From Amia ocellicauda (Eukaryota > Chordata > Actinopteri > Amiiformes > Amiidae): a DNA stretch of 64,000 bases. Positions 11,801 through 24,300 of the stretch are shown in pieces. Where the stretch lies: the NCBI RefSeq assembly GCF_036373705.1, contig NC_089864.1, positions 4,617,001 through 4,681,000 on the forward strand, written 5' to 3'. The translations under genes were made by a program, and so were the position numbers. A model generated the notes under the pieces. It made no database searches and was not told where the DNA came from. It saw only the letters and a program-made list of their open reading frames with translations. Each line of letters begins with the position of its first letter. Position 1 is the stretch's first letter.

Positions 11801-14800
11801 GGAAGACAGTGAACATAGTCTTGGGTCTTTGGTATTCTCTCTCGATTGTCCAGCTGCGCTTCATAGATCTGCCCCATTTCCCTAAAAAAATGTTGAATCC
11901 CTAAAGTGGCTGCATTGAGCTCCTCAGATATTAGATCTAACTCTTTCTGCAGTCTGAATTCAACACCTCTCTTTATGGTGTTTTTGTTCTTTCTCATCCC
12001 GGTCCATTGTGTGTGATATTTTTCCTCCAGTTTCAACAGGGTTTCTGTGGTCAAATCATCCAGATAAGTCCTTAGCCACTGTAGCATGAACATTTTAGTG
12101 TCCCTGGAAAGCGATGAGGAGCCCAAACACTCCAGGAAAGATCTCATGAGACCGTTAAGAGGGAAAGCTTTCTTCAACTGTTCACTCCGGATCACCTTTT
12201 TCTCTTTTTTAATTTCACACAGCTGCTGCTCAATGCTCTTGCTCGCATTGCCCTTCAGTCTGTACTGCTCCTTGTTTTTGGTGCACCAGTCATACCAAAG
12301 CTTGCCCTGCAAAGGCAAAAGTCTTTCCTTCACGGCTGTCAGATTCTCCTCCTTTATCCAACGGAGTACAGCACTGGCTATCGCATTGCCTTCCATGCAT
12401 TTTTCATTGTTTTCATCTATGTCAAACCTAAGTCTCCGTGCCGTAGATAGGAATTCACTGAGACTGGAAGTGTTAGACTGTTCTGTGACAAAGCACTTGA
12501 TGTTGGAAATTATTCTATCAACCAATTCAGCTTCATTCTTGTTTCTGACTGCCAGTTTCACCTTGTTTGGGTTTTTCCCACGGCTGACTATGCTGTTGTC
12601 ATCAAAGAGGAAGATCACTGGAGCAGGTGACTTCAATAGAGCCTCTGAGGTCTTCCTGGCAGCTTCATTTAGAGACCCTGAAATCAGAACCACACTGACA
12701 GCACTGACCTCCTGCAGAAACTCAACCTGTGCTGGGAGTTGGCTAGCATCACCATGAAGATTGGTGAAGGACAAGCAATTATCAAAGATGTCATCCTCCT
12801 TGCCTCCAGGACAATACCAGGCAATCTCCACAACACCGTCCATGAGCAGGCAGTGTGCAGTGCTGCCTCTGCAGTGACGGTGGAAGAAGATGTTGTGCTT
12901 CTGCTTGCTAATGACACTATTCAGGATCTGGGATTTGGAGGCTGAACAGTTTCCCAGCCTTAAGAAGGACACTGTTGGCACACTGGTGTTGAACACATGG
13001 CTGTTCTTGCATTTGATGAAGCCGTCCTTCTCCGAGAGATCTTTACAGCCCCAGGTCTTCTTCACCTGCCTAAGAGCCCAGAGAGGAAATTCAATTGTAT
13101 CACTGCATGGTTGGGGTATTAACAGAGGCAAGGCATACTGACAGGTTGTATATTTAAGAAGGAGGTACTGCCTCAGAAAGTCATCTGCGCAGTGGAACAC
13201 AGCCATGTGGATATCCATGGGGTGAATGTGTGTCAGCTGGTCTTCAGTCTCCTCACAGGTCTGTCTGGTCTCATTACTGAAAAAGTCTTCATCTTCACTG
13301 TCTACATCACCAGCCCCAGCTGAGGGGCCCTGCTCTTCTACATGTGTTGTTTTCCTGTCTTCTTTCCAAACTACGGTCCTCGCCCTGTAGTCCAGCATCA
13401 TAAGTTTGTACAGGTAATGAAAGGGAAGCTCTTCCTCTGTGATGGGATGATTCATCTGCAACGACAGCTTATCAATTACAAGAATGTCTGTTTTTCTCAA
13501 TTTTTGGGGATAATATTTTAGGAGACCCAGTCTGACAAGCAGATTCTTGAAAGCGGAGTGGGTCCTGTTAATCTTTCTTTCCACCGTTTTCCTCACTTTG
13601 GTTCCAGTACCTTCACCAGTTTTAATTGGCTTGGTGAGTTTTTCCCCTTCACCCAAAGAGTCAGTTGCTGGAACAGGGACAAACTGGTGTTTTTGCTCAT
13701 TTTCTAGATTATTATGGGACAAGGATGACTCAAGGCATTCCTTAACAGGTTCACACTTCTGATACACTGATTTTAATTCTTCTTCCACAGTTCCCCAGTC
13801 TGTCGATGACTTTTTACAGCTTTCCAGTATTGCAGTAATTTCACTTGAAATGTTGTTCTCTACTTCAACCATAGAATTAGTGTCTGGAACAGAGGCAAAC
13901 TGGTGTTCTTGTACATTTTCTAGATTAATATGAGACACGGACTTCTCAAAGTGTTCCTTAACAGGTTCACACTTCTCATACACTGATTTTAATTCTTTCT
14001 CAGCAGTTTCCCAGTCTATCGATATCTTTTGACAGCATCCCAGTATTGCAGAGATTTCACTTGAAATGCTGTCTCCTGTGCACATTTTAAATAAATCTAA
14101 ACGTTTCTGTTTGTCTTCAGAGGAAACAGGGCCACTGTCTTTGGCTGTTGTCAAGGTCTGCACTAAAGTGTAGGCTTGTGCTTTGGACACACTTTGTTGG
14201 TTCAAATTGCAGTATCTCTCATAGGATTGAAGCATCTGTTTCTCCATGAAATCAATATCTTTCCAGCTTAATAGATGACTGAACATGTTTCCTTTGATTC
14301 TGTATCCGGTAGCACTCACAACTGAGAGCATAAGAATCTCAGCCTCATACTGTTGTTTCATTCTCAGCATCTGACGAAGATGATTGATTGACAGTGTGAT
14401 CAGAGCAGTGGCTTCAATCTGTGTCTCCTGCTCAGTCTCAGAAGCAGATGATTTTATGCGTTCCTTTTCCTTTCTCAGAATTGTGATCAGCTCAGGAACA
14501 TCTTGAGCAAAGACATTCCCCCGCATGTTTCTCTCCGAGGCATAGGCCCACCTGATCACACAGAGCATTTTGGGAAAGTCAACTGCAGCAAATGGATCAG
14601 GCTCCAGAAGTTTGCGTATCAGCTTTTTGATTTCATTGGACTCCTCCTCTGAACAGTACATGCATTCTTCCATGGTTTTCACAAGGCAGCTTTGAAGGCT
14701 GCAGTCCAAAAAGTATGTGTTAAACCATATGTGGTGATTCCCAGTGTCCCTGTACAGTCTTCTCTTTATATCCAGCAGTGAGGTTAGGTGTGCCACACAG

Positions 14801-16347
14801 CTGGACTGGTCCCGCTCACAGAATGTTGCCACCAGAATCCTCTCCCGAAGCTCTCCTGCTGTTTCTTCCTGCCTCTTCTCTTCTGTCCTCATATGCTGAG
14901 TTGCTCCTGCTGTTTTGTCCCGTATTCTTATCCATTCATTTCCTATGCCCTTGCCAGTGTTTTTTGACTGGGATGGCCTCTTCCCTTTAGCTGGAGGCTC
15001 AGGTTCTGTGACAGACATGGACTGATATTTTGGTTGGTCTACCTGTACATTAGGGGACAAGGACTGCTCAGGAGGTTCTTTAAGAGATTCACATTTCTGT
15101 CTCTTCTCTTCTGTACATTGCTCTGTGAGGATTTCATAGGTGTGTTTGAGAGTGCTCTTCAATTTGACAGCATCTTTAAAGTCCCTCCTGTGATTAGACA
15201 GAACTATGTCCCACACAGGTATCAGAGATGATCCTCTGTCAGTGAGACTCCAAGTTCTGCGACTGGAAACAAGAAGGGACTTCCAGTGCAGGTGACTCTC
15301 CATGTTGGCTGGACCTCCAGTGTGACTGGCAGAGATCTTCACTTTAATGAGAGAGTTGTTGTCAATTTTAGTAAGTTGTCGGTTCAGCTGCATCAAGGCT
15401 TTTTCAATGTCAGCACCAATATAGGTGTCCAAGGCTTCAGTAATCAGACTCCTCATCTCTGTGAGCTTTGTGCTCTGGAAGCCCTCAGCAGAAGCTTTCC
15501 ACCAGAACACCCCTCCAAAGTGCAGAGGACCCTGGTTAACATGCGAACCAAACCTCTCAAAAAAAACTTTCACTCTGTTGGTCAAGATGGCAGGGGTATC
15601 CCTCCTGTTGGACAAAAGACTCTCAGTCACCTGAAGCTCTTGTAAAGCACTGTGGGACAGCCTGAGTTGCAGCTTTTCAATGGAGCTGGTGGCCTGCGGT
15701 ACGTAATGGTACTTCGTCACCCACACGCTGGTCTGTGCAGATACTGACTTCAACATTTCCCTGAGTTCTGAAGAGCTGTGATCTTCAGTGGTGTCCACCT
15801 GTTCCCCAGCTTCTGCACCCCCATCGGAGGGGCAGCTCAAGCTGAAACCCACCTTCTCCACGAGAGCCTGGAAGGCAGTCTGGGAAGAGCAGGACAGAAA
15901 CTCCTTTTGCCTGAAGGTGGAGTTTTGCTCTGGATCCCCCAGTGAGAAAGACTCAGGTACCTCAATGAGCTGCTCCCTGCTCTCCAGCATGTCCACCAGA
16001 TGCCCTGTGTAGTAGATTCCCTGTAGAGCCAACCCCCCTGATGCAGTTCTCAACACCTCTTTGTCGGAAACCTTATCAGACAGAGCATGATAAAACGCCA
16101 GTGGTTTTTGCATGATTTCTTGTGCTACTTTTGAACGGCCAGGACAGCCATGGGTCTCCTTGCCAGTTTTCCCATCACACTCTCTCTCCCTCTCCATGGT
16201 CTTTCTATTGGTAGTGCTCTGTAACCCTTCATATGTTCTTATGATCTGGTGTGTTTTGCCTCCCGAGAGCCTTGCCTCCAGTTCAAGCACTAAAGGCGTT
16301 TTTGGTGTTGGTTTCTTTAACTCTGTATGATTAGTTTCCTGCTGCAT
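8845..16347 (-). CDS. Interferon-induced very large GTPase (GVIN/VLIG type), one 2500-residue exon
   Basis: One uninterrupted frame of 2500 residues, the size and single-coding-exon form known for GVIN/VLIG GTPases, which are cytosolic and interferon-induced. ATG at 16347 is the first Met after an in-frame TAA two codons upstream. Order: variable N-terminus; a region at about 230-400 with FGSHVNQGPLHFGG at 266-279, like the MACPF signature; a charged linker with a 72-residue tandem duplication (761-904); a VLIG-type G domain with P-loop GIQSSGKST at 1567-1575, DTEG at 1620-1623, and a HQNV box; long helical repeats; and a C-terminal Cys/His motif starting CWEQCPFC (2363-2370), probably zinc-binding. 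The P-loop and switch residues look intact, so it is probably functional. Such genes often occur in clusters, but only one copy is in the window. Confidence 0.95.
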   Translation of the reverse strand: MQQETNHTELKKPTPKTPLVLELEARLSGGKTHQIIRTYEGLQSTTNRKTMERERECDGKTGKETHGCPGRSKVAQEIMQKPLAFYHALSDKVSDKEVLRTASGGLALQGIYYTGHLVDMLESREQLIEVPESFSLGDPEQNSTFRQKEFLSCSSQTAFQALVEKVGFSLSCPSDGGAEAGEQVDTTEDHSSSELREMLKSVSAQTSVWVTKYHYVPQATSSIEKLQLRLSHSALQELQVTESLLSNRRDTPAILTNRVKVFFERFGSHVNQGPLHFGGVFWWKASAEGFQSTKLTEMRSLITEALDTYIGADIEKALMQLNRQLTKIDNNSLIKVKISASHTGGPANMESHLHWKSLLVSSRRTWSLTDRGSSLIPVWDIVLSNHRRDFKDAVKLKSTLKHTYEILTEQCTEEKRQKCESLKEPPEQSLSPNVQVDQPKYQSMSVTEPEPPAKGKRPSQSKNTGKGIGNEWIRIRDKTAGATQHMRTEEKRQEETAGELRERILVATFCERDQSSCVAHLTSLLDIKRRLYRDTGNHHIWFNTYFLDCSLQSCLVKTMEECMYCSEEESNEIKKLIRKLLEPDPFAAVDFPKMLCVIRWAYASERNMRGNVFAQDVPELITILRKEKERIKSSASETEQETQIEATALITLSINHLRQMLRMKQQYEAEILMLSVVSATGYRIKGNMFSHLLSWKDIDFMEKQMLQSYERYCNLNQQSVSKAQAYTLVQTLTTAKDSGPVSSEDKQKRLDLFKMCTGDSISSEISAILGCCQKISIDWETAEKELKSVYEKCEPVKEHFEKSVSHINLENVQEHQFASVPDTNSMVEVENNISSEITAILESCKKSSTDWGTVEEELKSVYQKCEPVKECLESSLSHNNLENEQKHQFVPVPATDSLGEGEKLTKPIKTGEGTGTKVRKTVERKINRTHSAFKNLLVRLGLLKYYPQKLRKTDILVIDKLSLQMNHPITEEELPFHYLYKLMMLDYRARTVVWKEDRKTTHVEEQGPSAGAGDVDSEDEDFFSNETRQTCEETEDQLTHIHPMDIHMAVFHCADDFLRQYLLLKYTTCQYALPLLIPQPCSDTIEFPLWALRQVKKTWGCKDLSEKDGFIKCKNSHVFNTSVPTVSFLRLGNCSASKSQILNSVISKQKHNIFFHRHCRGSTAHCLLMDGVVEIAWYCPGGKEDDIFDNCLSFTNLHGDASQLPAQVEFLQEVSAVSVVLISGSLNEAARKTSEALLKSPAPVIFLFDDNSIVSRGKNPNKVKLAVRNKNEAELVDRIISNIKCFVTEQSNTSSLSEFLSTARRLRFDIDENNEKCMEGNAIASAVLRWIKEENLTAVKERLLPLQGKLWYDWCTKNKEQYRLKGNASKSIEQQLCEIKKEKKVIRSEQLKKAFPLNGLMRSFLECLGSSSLSRDTKMFMLQWLRTYLDDLTTETLLKLEEKYHTQWTGMRKNKNTIKRGVEFRLQKELDLISEELNAATLGIQHFFREMGQIYEAQLDNRERIPKTQDYVHCLPDIGAEMLISGYPLELMDGDAAHVPLEWIGAVLDKLIEKNGNKRVFVLSVLGIQSSGKSTLLNTMFGLQFTVSAGRCTRGAFMQLVRVDEEVREQLQYDYVLIVDTEGLRSPELSNKSLLSHDNELATFIIGIGDMTLINIMGENPSEMQDILQICVQAFMRMKRVKLNPSCIFVHQNVAETSAGEKNMEGRRRLQERLDEMTQIAAKEEHCDVAAFSDIIHFDVESQVFYFKNLLEGDPPMAPPNPSYSQNVQELKTKMLSIAKWRPNCRFSTLTEFKSRTEDLWNSLLGENFVFSFKNTLEMVVYSNLEKAYGTWTWQLRKCAIEVQNRLRNQIMNNIIQDIRALNHMQAFDETYRKITTEIEKYFSEEKHSGLLIQWRANTEKRLEMVKHDLTMETHDMCVELIRFKKSQFELDQKKSKYEAQLLTRSKALATELKGKASNKMDIKKAFQKLWVEWSDEISALHVPKNEEDIEAVVDTILLDCFKKHVDLIAKVMKKSERFLFNEKTHISKQSKMVLLTQRFTYKDRVSVDELTEDITQTVNTYIERKKEEKLDFSQSYIYGMLDEIKEHIDEFGQSVKHFRITDDYRVELSIYLCRSSMEKFKDMRKAFRKANDPLAYLFSKRSEYVKMFESFCQGITSTTFFADFLCTKLKPAIQQAVYDKASIRITEEMRSNYPAFSGNRSNLENHILRHLAEVGNFNSYMEYINHPKRYFVRFIRQHVAKYCKCGDSLVRLLKESLESLIKTVCSTSNEVTAVVQVNQGNASMWLNKFCADIGGHIVLSRDDLRSIEAEDISDLHFFKNTMQENLAVMAHELKEGFKDKTTDRSQFRKKPDDILTQQLSGCWEQCPFCKAICTNTIPGHDTDHSIQFHRPMALARWYYHNTEHICIEFCTTSVSSDRSFYPHHGDVRTVPWKKYKEAGPPYSTWSITPDHSEKLYWKWIICTWQEEMEKKTGKKFTGPGEIPESWKTITKQAVLQELQ
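13636..14067 (-). repeat. 216-base tandem duplication inside the GVIN-type coding region
   Basis: Two adjacent 72-codon units (residues 761-832 and 833-904). Both begin ISSEI and contain AIL, DW, ELKSVY, KCEPVKE and NLEN in register. The duplication is exactly in frame. Protein identity is about 60 percent by eye, so it is not very recent. Confidence 0.9.
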
Positions 16348-18100
<1,753 letters not shown>

Positions 18101-18222
18101 ACTTAGTAGGCTATATGAACTTCATGGAGGATAGCCTAGGCTAGCAGTAGGCTACATTTTTAGGAAAAAAACAATTCAGATAATATGGAAATGCGTGAGG
18201 AGAAGAGGAGAGTGTTGCCTAC

Positions 18223-18394
18223 CTCCGGGTGTCCGCAGCAGGGCTGGCGCTCTTTCCACCCCGGGCTCTATAGTAATATATCCGCTGGCAGGACGCGCGT
18301 CACTGTCCTCACAGCGCAGAGGGACGCCAATGTGTCTGACGTTGATATCAAAACAGTCAACACTTCATCACATCAATGAAATGAAAGTGAAAGT
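18223..18394 (-). promoter_or_regulatory. Candidate interferon-responsive promoter and first exon of the GVIN-type gene
   Basis: GAAAGTGAAAGT at 18383-18394, preceded by another GAAAT (GAAATGAAAGTGAAAG), fits the IRF/ISRE pattern GAAANNGAAA. On the minus strand, about 105 bases downstream, is a TATA-like TATATTAC (about 18275-18281). About 30-50 bases beyond that is a GC-rich stretch ending GGAG before GTAGGC (donor at 18221-18222), a plausible noncoding first exon. The spacing is that of a typical interferon-stimulated gene. The link to the coding exon 1.9 kb away is inferred from strand and gene family. Confidence 0.55.
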
Positions 18395-18399
18395 TAAAA

Positions 18400-19640
18400 G
18401 TTAAAAGAATAGTATACCTGAACATGACCGTTATTAAATATATTTTAATAAGGGTAAGAAATATATGACATATAGCCTATAGGCTACGAACATGTCATAT
18501 ATAAGACTAGCGTATGACAGATAGACAGACACTGAGGTATATGCACTTATTGAGATTCATTTTATTGTTGCAGTAAATCAGTGTTTACAAGCGTATCCTT
18601 ATGTGCTTGTTTATTTGTTTATGTCTCTTGTTTCGTTTTGTTGTGTGCAGTTTGGTTGTTGGTTGCGATACATATTTTTGTTCGCACCAGATCTGAGTGT
18701 GCACTGTGCTTCTTTCTGACACTAAAGCGCCCATTACTCATTACACAGGTCTCTCTTAAAGCTCTTGTGCTGAAACTGCACGCAGATGTTGTTGTTGAAG
18801 AGGTAGGCGGCTCCTGTGTCTGGTCCACAGACTTCTGACCTCCCGTTGAGTTTTAAATGTGTTACTTTTCATATGTTTAGCCCCAAGCGAGATCCGTTGT
18901 AAAATATTTCAGTCATCTCAACTGAGGCGTTTTTTCCTACGAAGGTGATTTAGGTGTTGTTGTTTTTTTCGTGTGATTCCTTCGGGAGACATTTAATAAT
19001 ATTGCAAATCAGCGACTCTGCCAAGATGCACAGATCACGTATGTAAACCATATAGTCATTCTGTATTCAGTATGACACGGTTGTTCAGTCCTGATACCTC
19101 TCTGAATTCCATATCTGAATTGCTGAAACCCCTATTAAAAAGGTCACCTAACATCAATATGAATTATCACGTTGGACCGTTTCAAAATAATTTAGTTTAA
19201 TAGAAAAACTAAATTTTTTCCAGAAATGTAATATTTCATCAAGCAAGATAAACTGTATATAATGAAATGTGGGATTTTTCTTTAATCTTCAGTAAAGCGT
19301 GGGTTTCGGAAATCGAATGGCGCTTTCTTGGACTCCGCGCACGCCAGACAGCGCAGTGACAATAGTCCGCATCATTGCAGTCACTTTGATCTAGTGCCAG
19401 TCCGTCACTTTGCTGTGGTTACGCTGCAATCAGGAAGCAACACTTACTCAGTGAACATATTTCGGTAGTTTAAACAAATTCTGCTGTTGTACATTCCCAC
19501 CGGATTAGCCTATTGAATTGCTCCCCCCCCTTAGTTTTCCTTGTGCAGTATTGCAGTTGATAGATTAATACATGCTTTTGAGTACAGACAATTCCCAAAG
19601 GACTGTTTGAAGCTTGAAACAAACCAATTACACTCTTAGA
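18400..19640. other. Intergenic DNA, no gene seen
   Basis: Moderately GC-varied sequence with short open frames lacking any recognised domain. No RNA gene, repeat or clear regulatory site noticed. Confidence 0.5.
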
Positions 19641-19646
19641 ACAAAT

Positions 19647-19880
19647 GTGTTAAAAACAACACGTGTTGTTTTTTAACACATTACTGAGTGTGATTAAAGA
19701 CAACACATGTTGTGTTAAAGTTAACACAAGCTGTGTGTAGGAATAGTAGCACAAATAATGTTATTTAATGAACACATTTATGGGTTAATTTTACTCAGAA
19801 GATGTGTTGGTTTTGTGTGGGAATATTAGCACAAATAATGTGTTATTTCATGAACACTGTAATGTTAGTTTTACTCAACA
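19647..19880. repeat. Fold-back terminus followed by an 80-base tandem repeat
   Basis: A near-perfect palindrome centred on ACAACACGTGTTGT (19652-19673 perfect, arms extending to about 19647-19681) is followed by two diverged copies of an 80-base unit (from about 19731 and 19811). Each unit holds GTAGGAATAGTAGCACAAAT or its variant and ends TTTTACTCA. It is probably part of a non-autonomous DNA transposon. Confidence 0.6.
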
Positions 19881-21369
19881 CGTTGGCTTATTAAAGCTAA
19901 ACATAACATTAATTTAACAAAGGACAATATGTGGTAGTTGTTTAATGTAAACAGAGAAACCTTAATATAAATTATTATTATATTATTATTATAACATGTA
20001 GCAGATGTCTGTTTTATTAAGTAATTTATTCAGCACAAAACAAAATTACAAACAAACAATTTATGTAAGACATAGTACAGTATATAAAACGCAACCATTT
20101 TAATTCATTTGACTTATTTACCCTAAAGATGCTTTTCTGAAAATTAGTTATATCATGTCAAATAATGCATAATACAATTATTTTTATATACAGTTATATA
20201 CAGCATATTATGCATTAAACATCTGTAGGATAATCCACTTTTTAAATTAAGTTAACATCTCTTAAAGGGAACTGTATGGAAACAACTCATTATGGCTATT
20301 AAAATAAGTAAACTGAATACGGAACACAAAGACTGATGAAATTAAACTACTCTGTAGTTAAATTGCGTGAGCATTTTTCTTCTTTCCTATGTATTAGATC
20401 TGGTTAGAAATGTTCAGTCATGATCATTTATACAATCTAATTCTTAAACATGGACTATTTATCTAAATTGTGTATATATGGATTACCTTTAAATATATAT
20501 GTGTATCTCACTGTCTAAATGGAAGGAGTATTTTGTACTTTATTATTTTACTACACTTACTATGCTCTGTTGTAATCTTAGTCTGTATTGTCTTTTGGGG
20601 TGTACAATATTTCACCCTATTCAAACAAAACATTCTTTCATTTTTCACAATTTTTCGTTTTAAAACAACGTAAAGAAGTTGAAATCTTTTTAAAAAACAC
20701 TATGGTTTTGTGTAAAAACAATGAATAGTAATGTTAGCACAGAAGGCTTTTGAAGTAGGAGTGTGATAGTTGAAGTGAAGGAACTGAAACTTTAAAAGCA
20801 ATTATTTTTGTCTCTGTGAAGAGTAATATGTCCGGGCAGCCTTGTCCCTCTGACTGTCTGGCTTCCTGTAGGAGATTTCAGACCAAGGCTGCTACACTGT
20901 CCTCTCACTCTTGAGCTGCAAACTGCTGCTCTGGCTGCTTCTCAAAGCTTTTCCAAATGCACTAAATCATTGTGGCTCTAAACTTCATTGGGTGTCTACA
21001 GGTTAGAGATGCTCTTGATTCCTTCATGTGAAAGGAACATATTCACTTAAAATCAGGATTTTGTATAGCTGTAATGTTCTCTACTTGTTAGTACATTTGT
21101 TCTAATCACTAATAGTCTTGAAGCAGTCCTAGTGTGAAACACATAGAGGCACTAAACTATCTCAGTCAAGTGAAAATAGGTACACACATCAATACCTTAA
21201 ATTATTTTAATTACTAGATTGTTAACATGATGAAAACAAAGATTAAAACAACACATATCCATATCCATATTTTACATCTCTAAGATGTTAATACTTAAAT
21301 GATTTTCTCTTTTTGAATTGAAATTGTTATTATTAGTAATTAAGACCCTTTATAAAATTAACGTGAAAT
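19881..21369. other. AT-rich intergenic DNA, no gene seen
   Basis: Apart from the ISRE-like site at 20780 this stretch has no open frame with domain support and no clear repeat. Confidence 0.5.
20780..20791 (+). promoter_or_regulatory. Second ISRE-like site
   Basis: GGAACTGAAACT, followed by TT, fits the classical ISRE pattern RRAANNGAAACT. No interferon-type gene is seen directly downstream on the plus strand; it could act at a distance on the GVIN-type gene or be chance. Confidence 0.35.
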
Positions 21370-24300
21370 AACATGAAACAATATGGTCCACGAGGGACCA
21401 TAGTGAGCGCTTCTCCAGGGCGGAGATGCTCGTCCTCATCTCATGCCTCTTCAACAAGAGTGATGTCGGCTTCCCCATCTCCACCTCCACCTCCTCGCAG
21501 ATGCTCCCCTGGGAGGAGAGCATGCTCTCCTAGATGCAGATCCCTGAGGGCAAGACACTCCTCTTCGTGAACCCCTCTGCGCTGCAGGAGACAAGAGACT
21601 GAAGGGATTGCTTCTCTATTAAAACAGTTGGGGTGCTGGCGGACAGGCTGGACTCTCAACAACAAATACTGAACACGGTGGTGGCCCGTCTTCCGACTGG
21701 AGAGGAAGCCCCCCATCTTCCCCAACCTCCACCACCACTACCACCGCCACCAGAAGAGGCGTTATCTCATGTAGTTTCTCATTCCGATATTTCTTGGATG
21801 CGCTTTCCTTTGCGGAGGAGACTGAGAGAGCGAGCTCAGTGTCGGAGCAGTTTCAGGGGCCGAGCATGGAGTTCAAGGCTCTGATGAGGTGGGCAGCTAT
21901 GGCGGTGGATGTCCCATGATGCACCCAAGAACAGGTTCCCAAGAAATGATTAGTCAGGGAGAAGACCACGAGGCCCACGGAGACTCTCCCCTTGCTTGAC
22001 GACTATTTGGACATCGTACAGTCCACATGGAACCAACCAGCGTCGGCTCCTGTTACTTCCAGACAGGCGGAGGCCATGTACTCAACGGCGGGGGTGGAAC
22101 AAAAGGGACTCTGTGTCCAGGCTGGTGCAAGTGGGTGCTGTTTTGGGCAAGGAGCCGCTCTGCCCTAATAAACAGTGCAGGTCGACGGACACGATGCTGA
22201 AAAAGGCATATGCTGCGGAAACTTCAGCGGTCCAAGCCAATAATGCACAGGCTATCCTCATCCTGTACATGGGACACCTGACAGGACGCCTGAGAAAGCG
22301 CCAATCAATGGTGGATGTGGAGGAATTGGAGCTCGTCAACGCCTACATGACGGATTTGCTGTGAGAGGAAGCGAAGGCTATGCGGAGGTCTCTCGCAGCA
22401 ATGGTGGCAGCCAGACGACATCTGTGGCTGATGCACGCAAAGCTCCAGGACAAAGAGAAGTCTGTCCGCCTTGATGTTCCCATCACCCCGGGCCAGACTT
22501 TTGGAGAGTCAGTGAACTTCTCAATTGAGCGGTCAGTGAAGGCTAAAGAGTAAGCAACAAAATATGCTGACCTCCAGCAGACGAGACGGCCGCGACAACA
22601 CCATCTATGGGGACATCAGCAGCCCAACAGACCATGGCCGAGGCAGGGGAGAGCTCAAACTAGACTGCAACAGCCCAGTGGCTCGCAGCCTGACCAGCGC
22701 CACATGGGCCAGCCGCCGGTGAGGGGAAAGAACAGACTCTCCATCTGGAAGCCTAGGGGCAAAAGAGGCGTCCCTGAAGGGACCAACCCCACCCCCCAAC
22801 AGACTGACCTGACTCGACCTATGGCAAGCCTGCACGCAGGACTCCTGGGTGCGAACGACGATGACCCACGGATACGCCCTCCCATTCAGAGGGGTGCTGC
22901 CCACTACTGTCCGATGTCCCGAAGGGGCTCAAGCTCTCTCTCAGGACGTCGCTGTGATGTGGGAGAAACGAGCGATATGACTAGTCGCCGACAAAAACTC
23001 TTTTGCAGGCTTCTACTCGGGGTACTTCCTGGTGCCAAAGAAGGACGGAGGCTTCATGCCCATTTTCGATCTAGACCTCAATAGACCTCAGGGACGTCTA
23101 CTTCCATGTCCCCATCCTCCCAGCACACAGGAAATACCTGCACTTCGCCTTCCAGGGCCAGGTGTACGAGTTCAATGTGCTGCCGTTCGGCCTCTCTCTG
23201 GCTCCCCGCACCTTTTCAAAGTGCATGGACGCAGCCTTGGCCCCCCTCAGGACAAATGGGGATAAGGATCCTGAATTACCTGGACGACTGGCTGGTGTGC
23301 ACAAACTCCAGGCTTCAGGTGGAGGAACATAGAGCAGAGGTCATATGTCATGTGACTACACTGGGTCTCACAGTTCACATAGAGAAAAGATCTCTCTAGC
23401 CCGCACAGAGGGCGATTTTCTTGGGAATAAGACTGGACTATCAAAATATGCTTGTTTTGCCATGGTCTGACAGACAAACATGTCCTGGTCAACATGTCAG
23501 TGATGGCCTACATCAACCACCAGTGGGGTTTACGCTCCCCCAGACTACATCGTGTGGTGTGCAGACTTCTCCTGTGGGCGCAAGACAATCTCCGCTCCAT
23601 ACGGGCAATACACCTGCTGGGTGTGTCCAATACAGATTCAGACATCCTCTTCAGAGGAGGTCCGGACAACTCAGAGTGGAGACTGAATCCTCAGGTGGTA
23701 GAACAGATCTGGGAGAGGCTGGGACGAGCTCGGGTCGACCTTTTTGCTACACAGGCAATGACTCACTGTCTGTGGTTCTCCTTGGAGACGGGAGGCGGCT
23801 CACTGGGTGTGGACGCTTTTGCTCGCCCATGGCTGCAGGAACTGCTGTATGCATTCCCCCCACTGCCACTTCTTCCACTGACACTGGAGAGGATTCGCCA
23901 GGACAGAGCTCAAGTTCTCCTAATCATCCCTTGGTGGCCGAGACAATTGTGGTTTGCAATGTTGGCACAAATGATCAGCACGGACCCGTGGCAGCTTCCG
24001 CTTCGACGGGACTTACTGACTCAAGCAGAGGGACAGTTGTGGCACCCCAACCCAGCACAGCTGCAGTTGAAAGGCAACGTCTGATGTCTCTAGGGCTGCC
24101 TGTGAATGTTGTGGACACGCTGCAATTGGCCAGGGCTCCCTCCACCAAGGCCCAATATACTTACAAGTGGTCAGTTTTTCAGAACTGGTGTATAGAGAGG
24201 AATGTGGATCCCGTGTCGTGTGCCATATCGACAATCCTCTGCTTCCTGCAACAGCTGCTTGAAGACGGAAAATCCGCATCTATGCTGAAAGTTTATCTTG

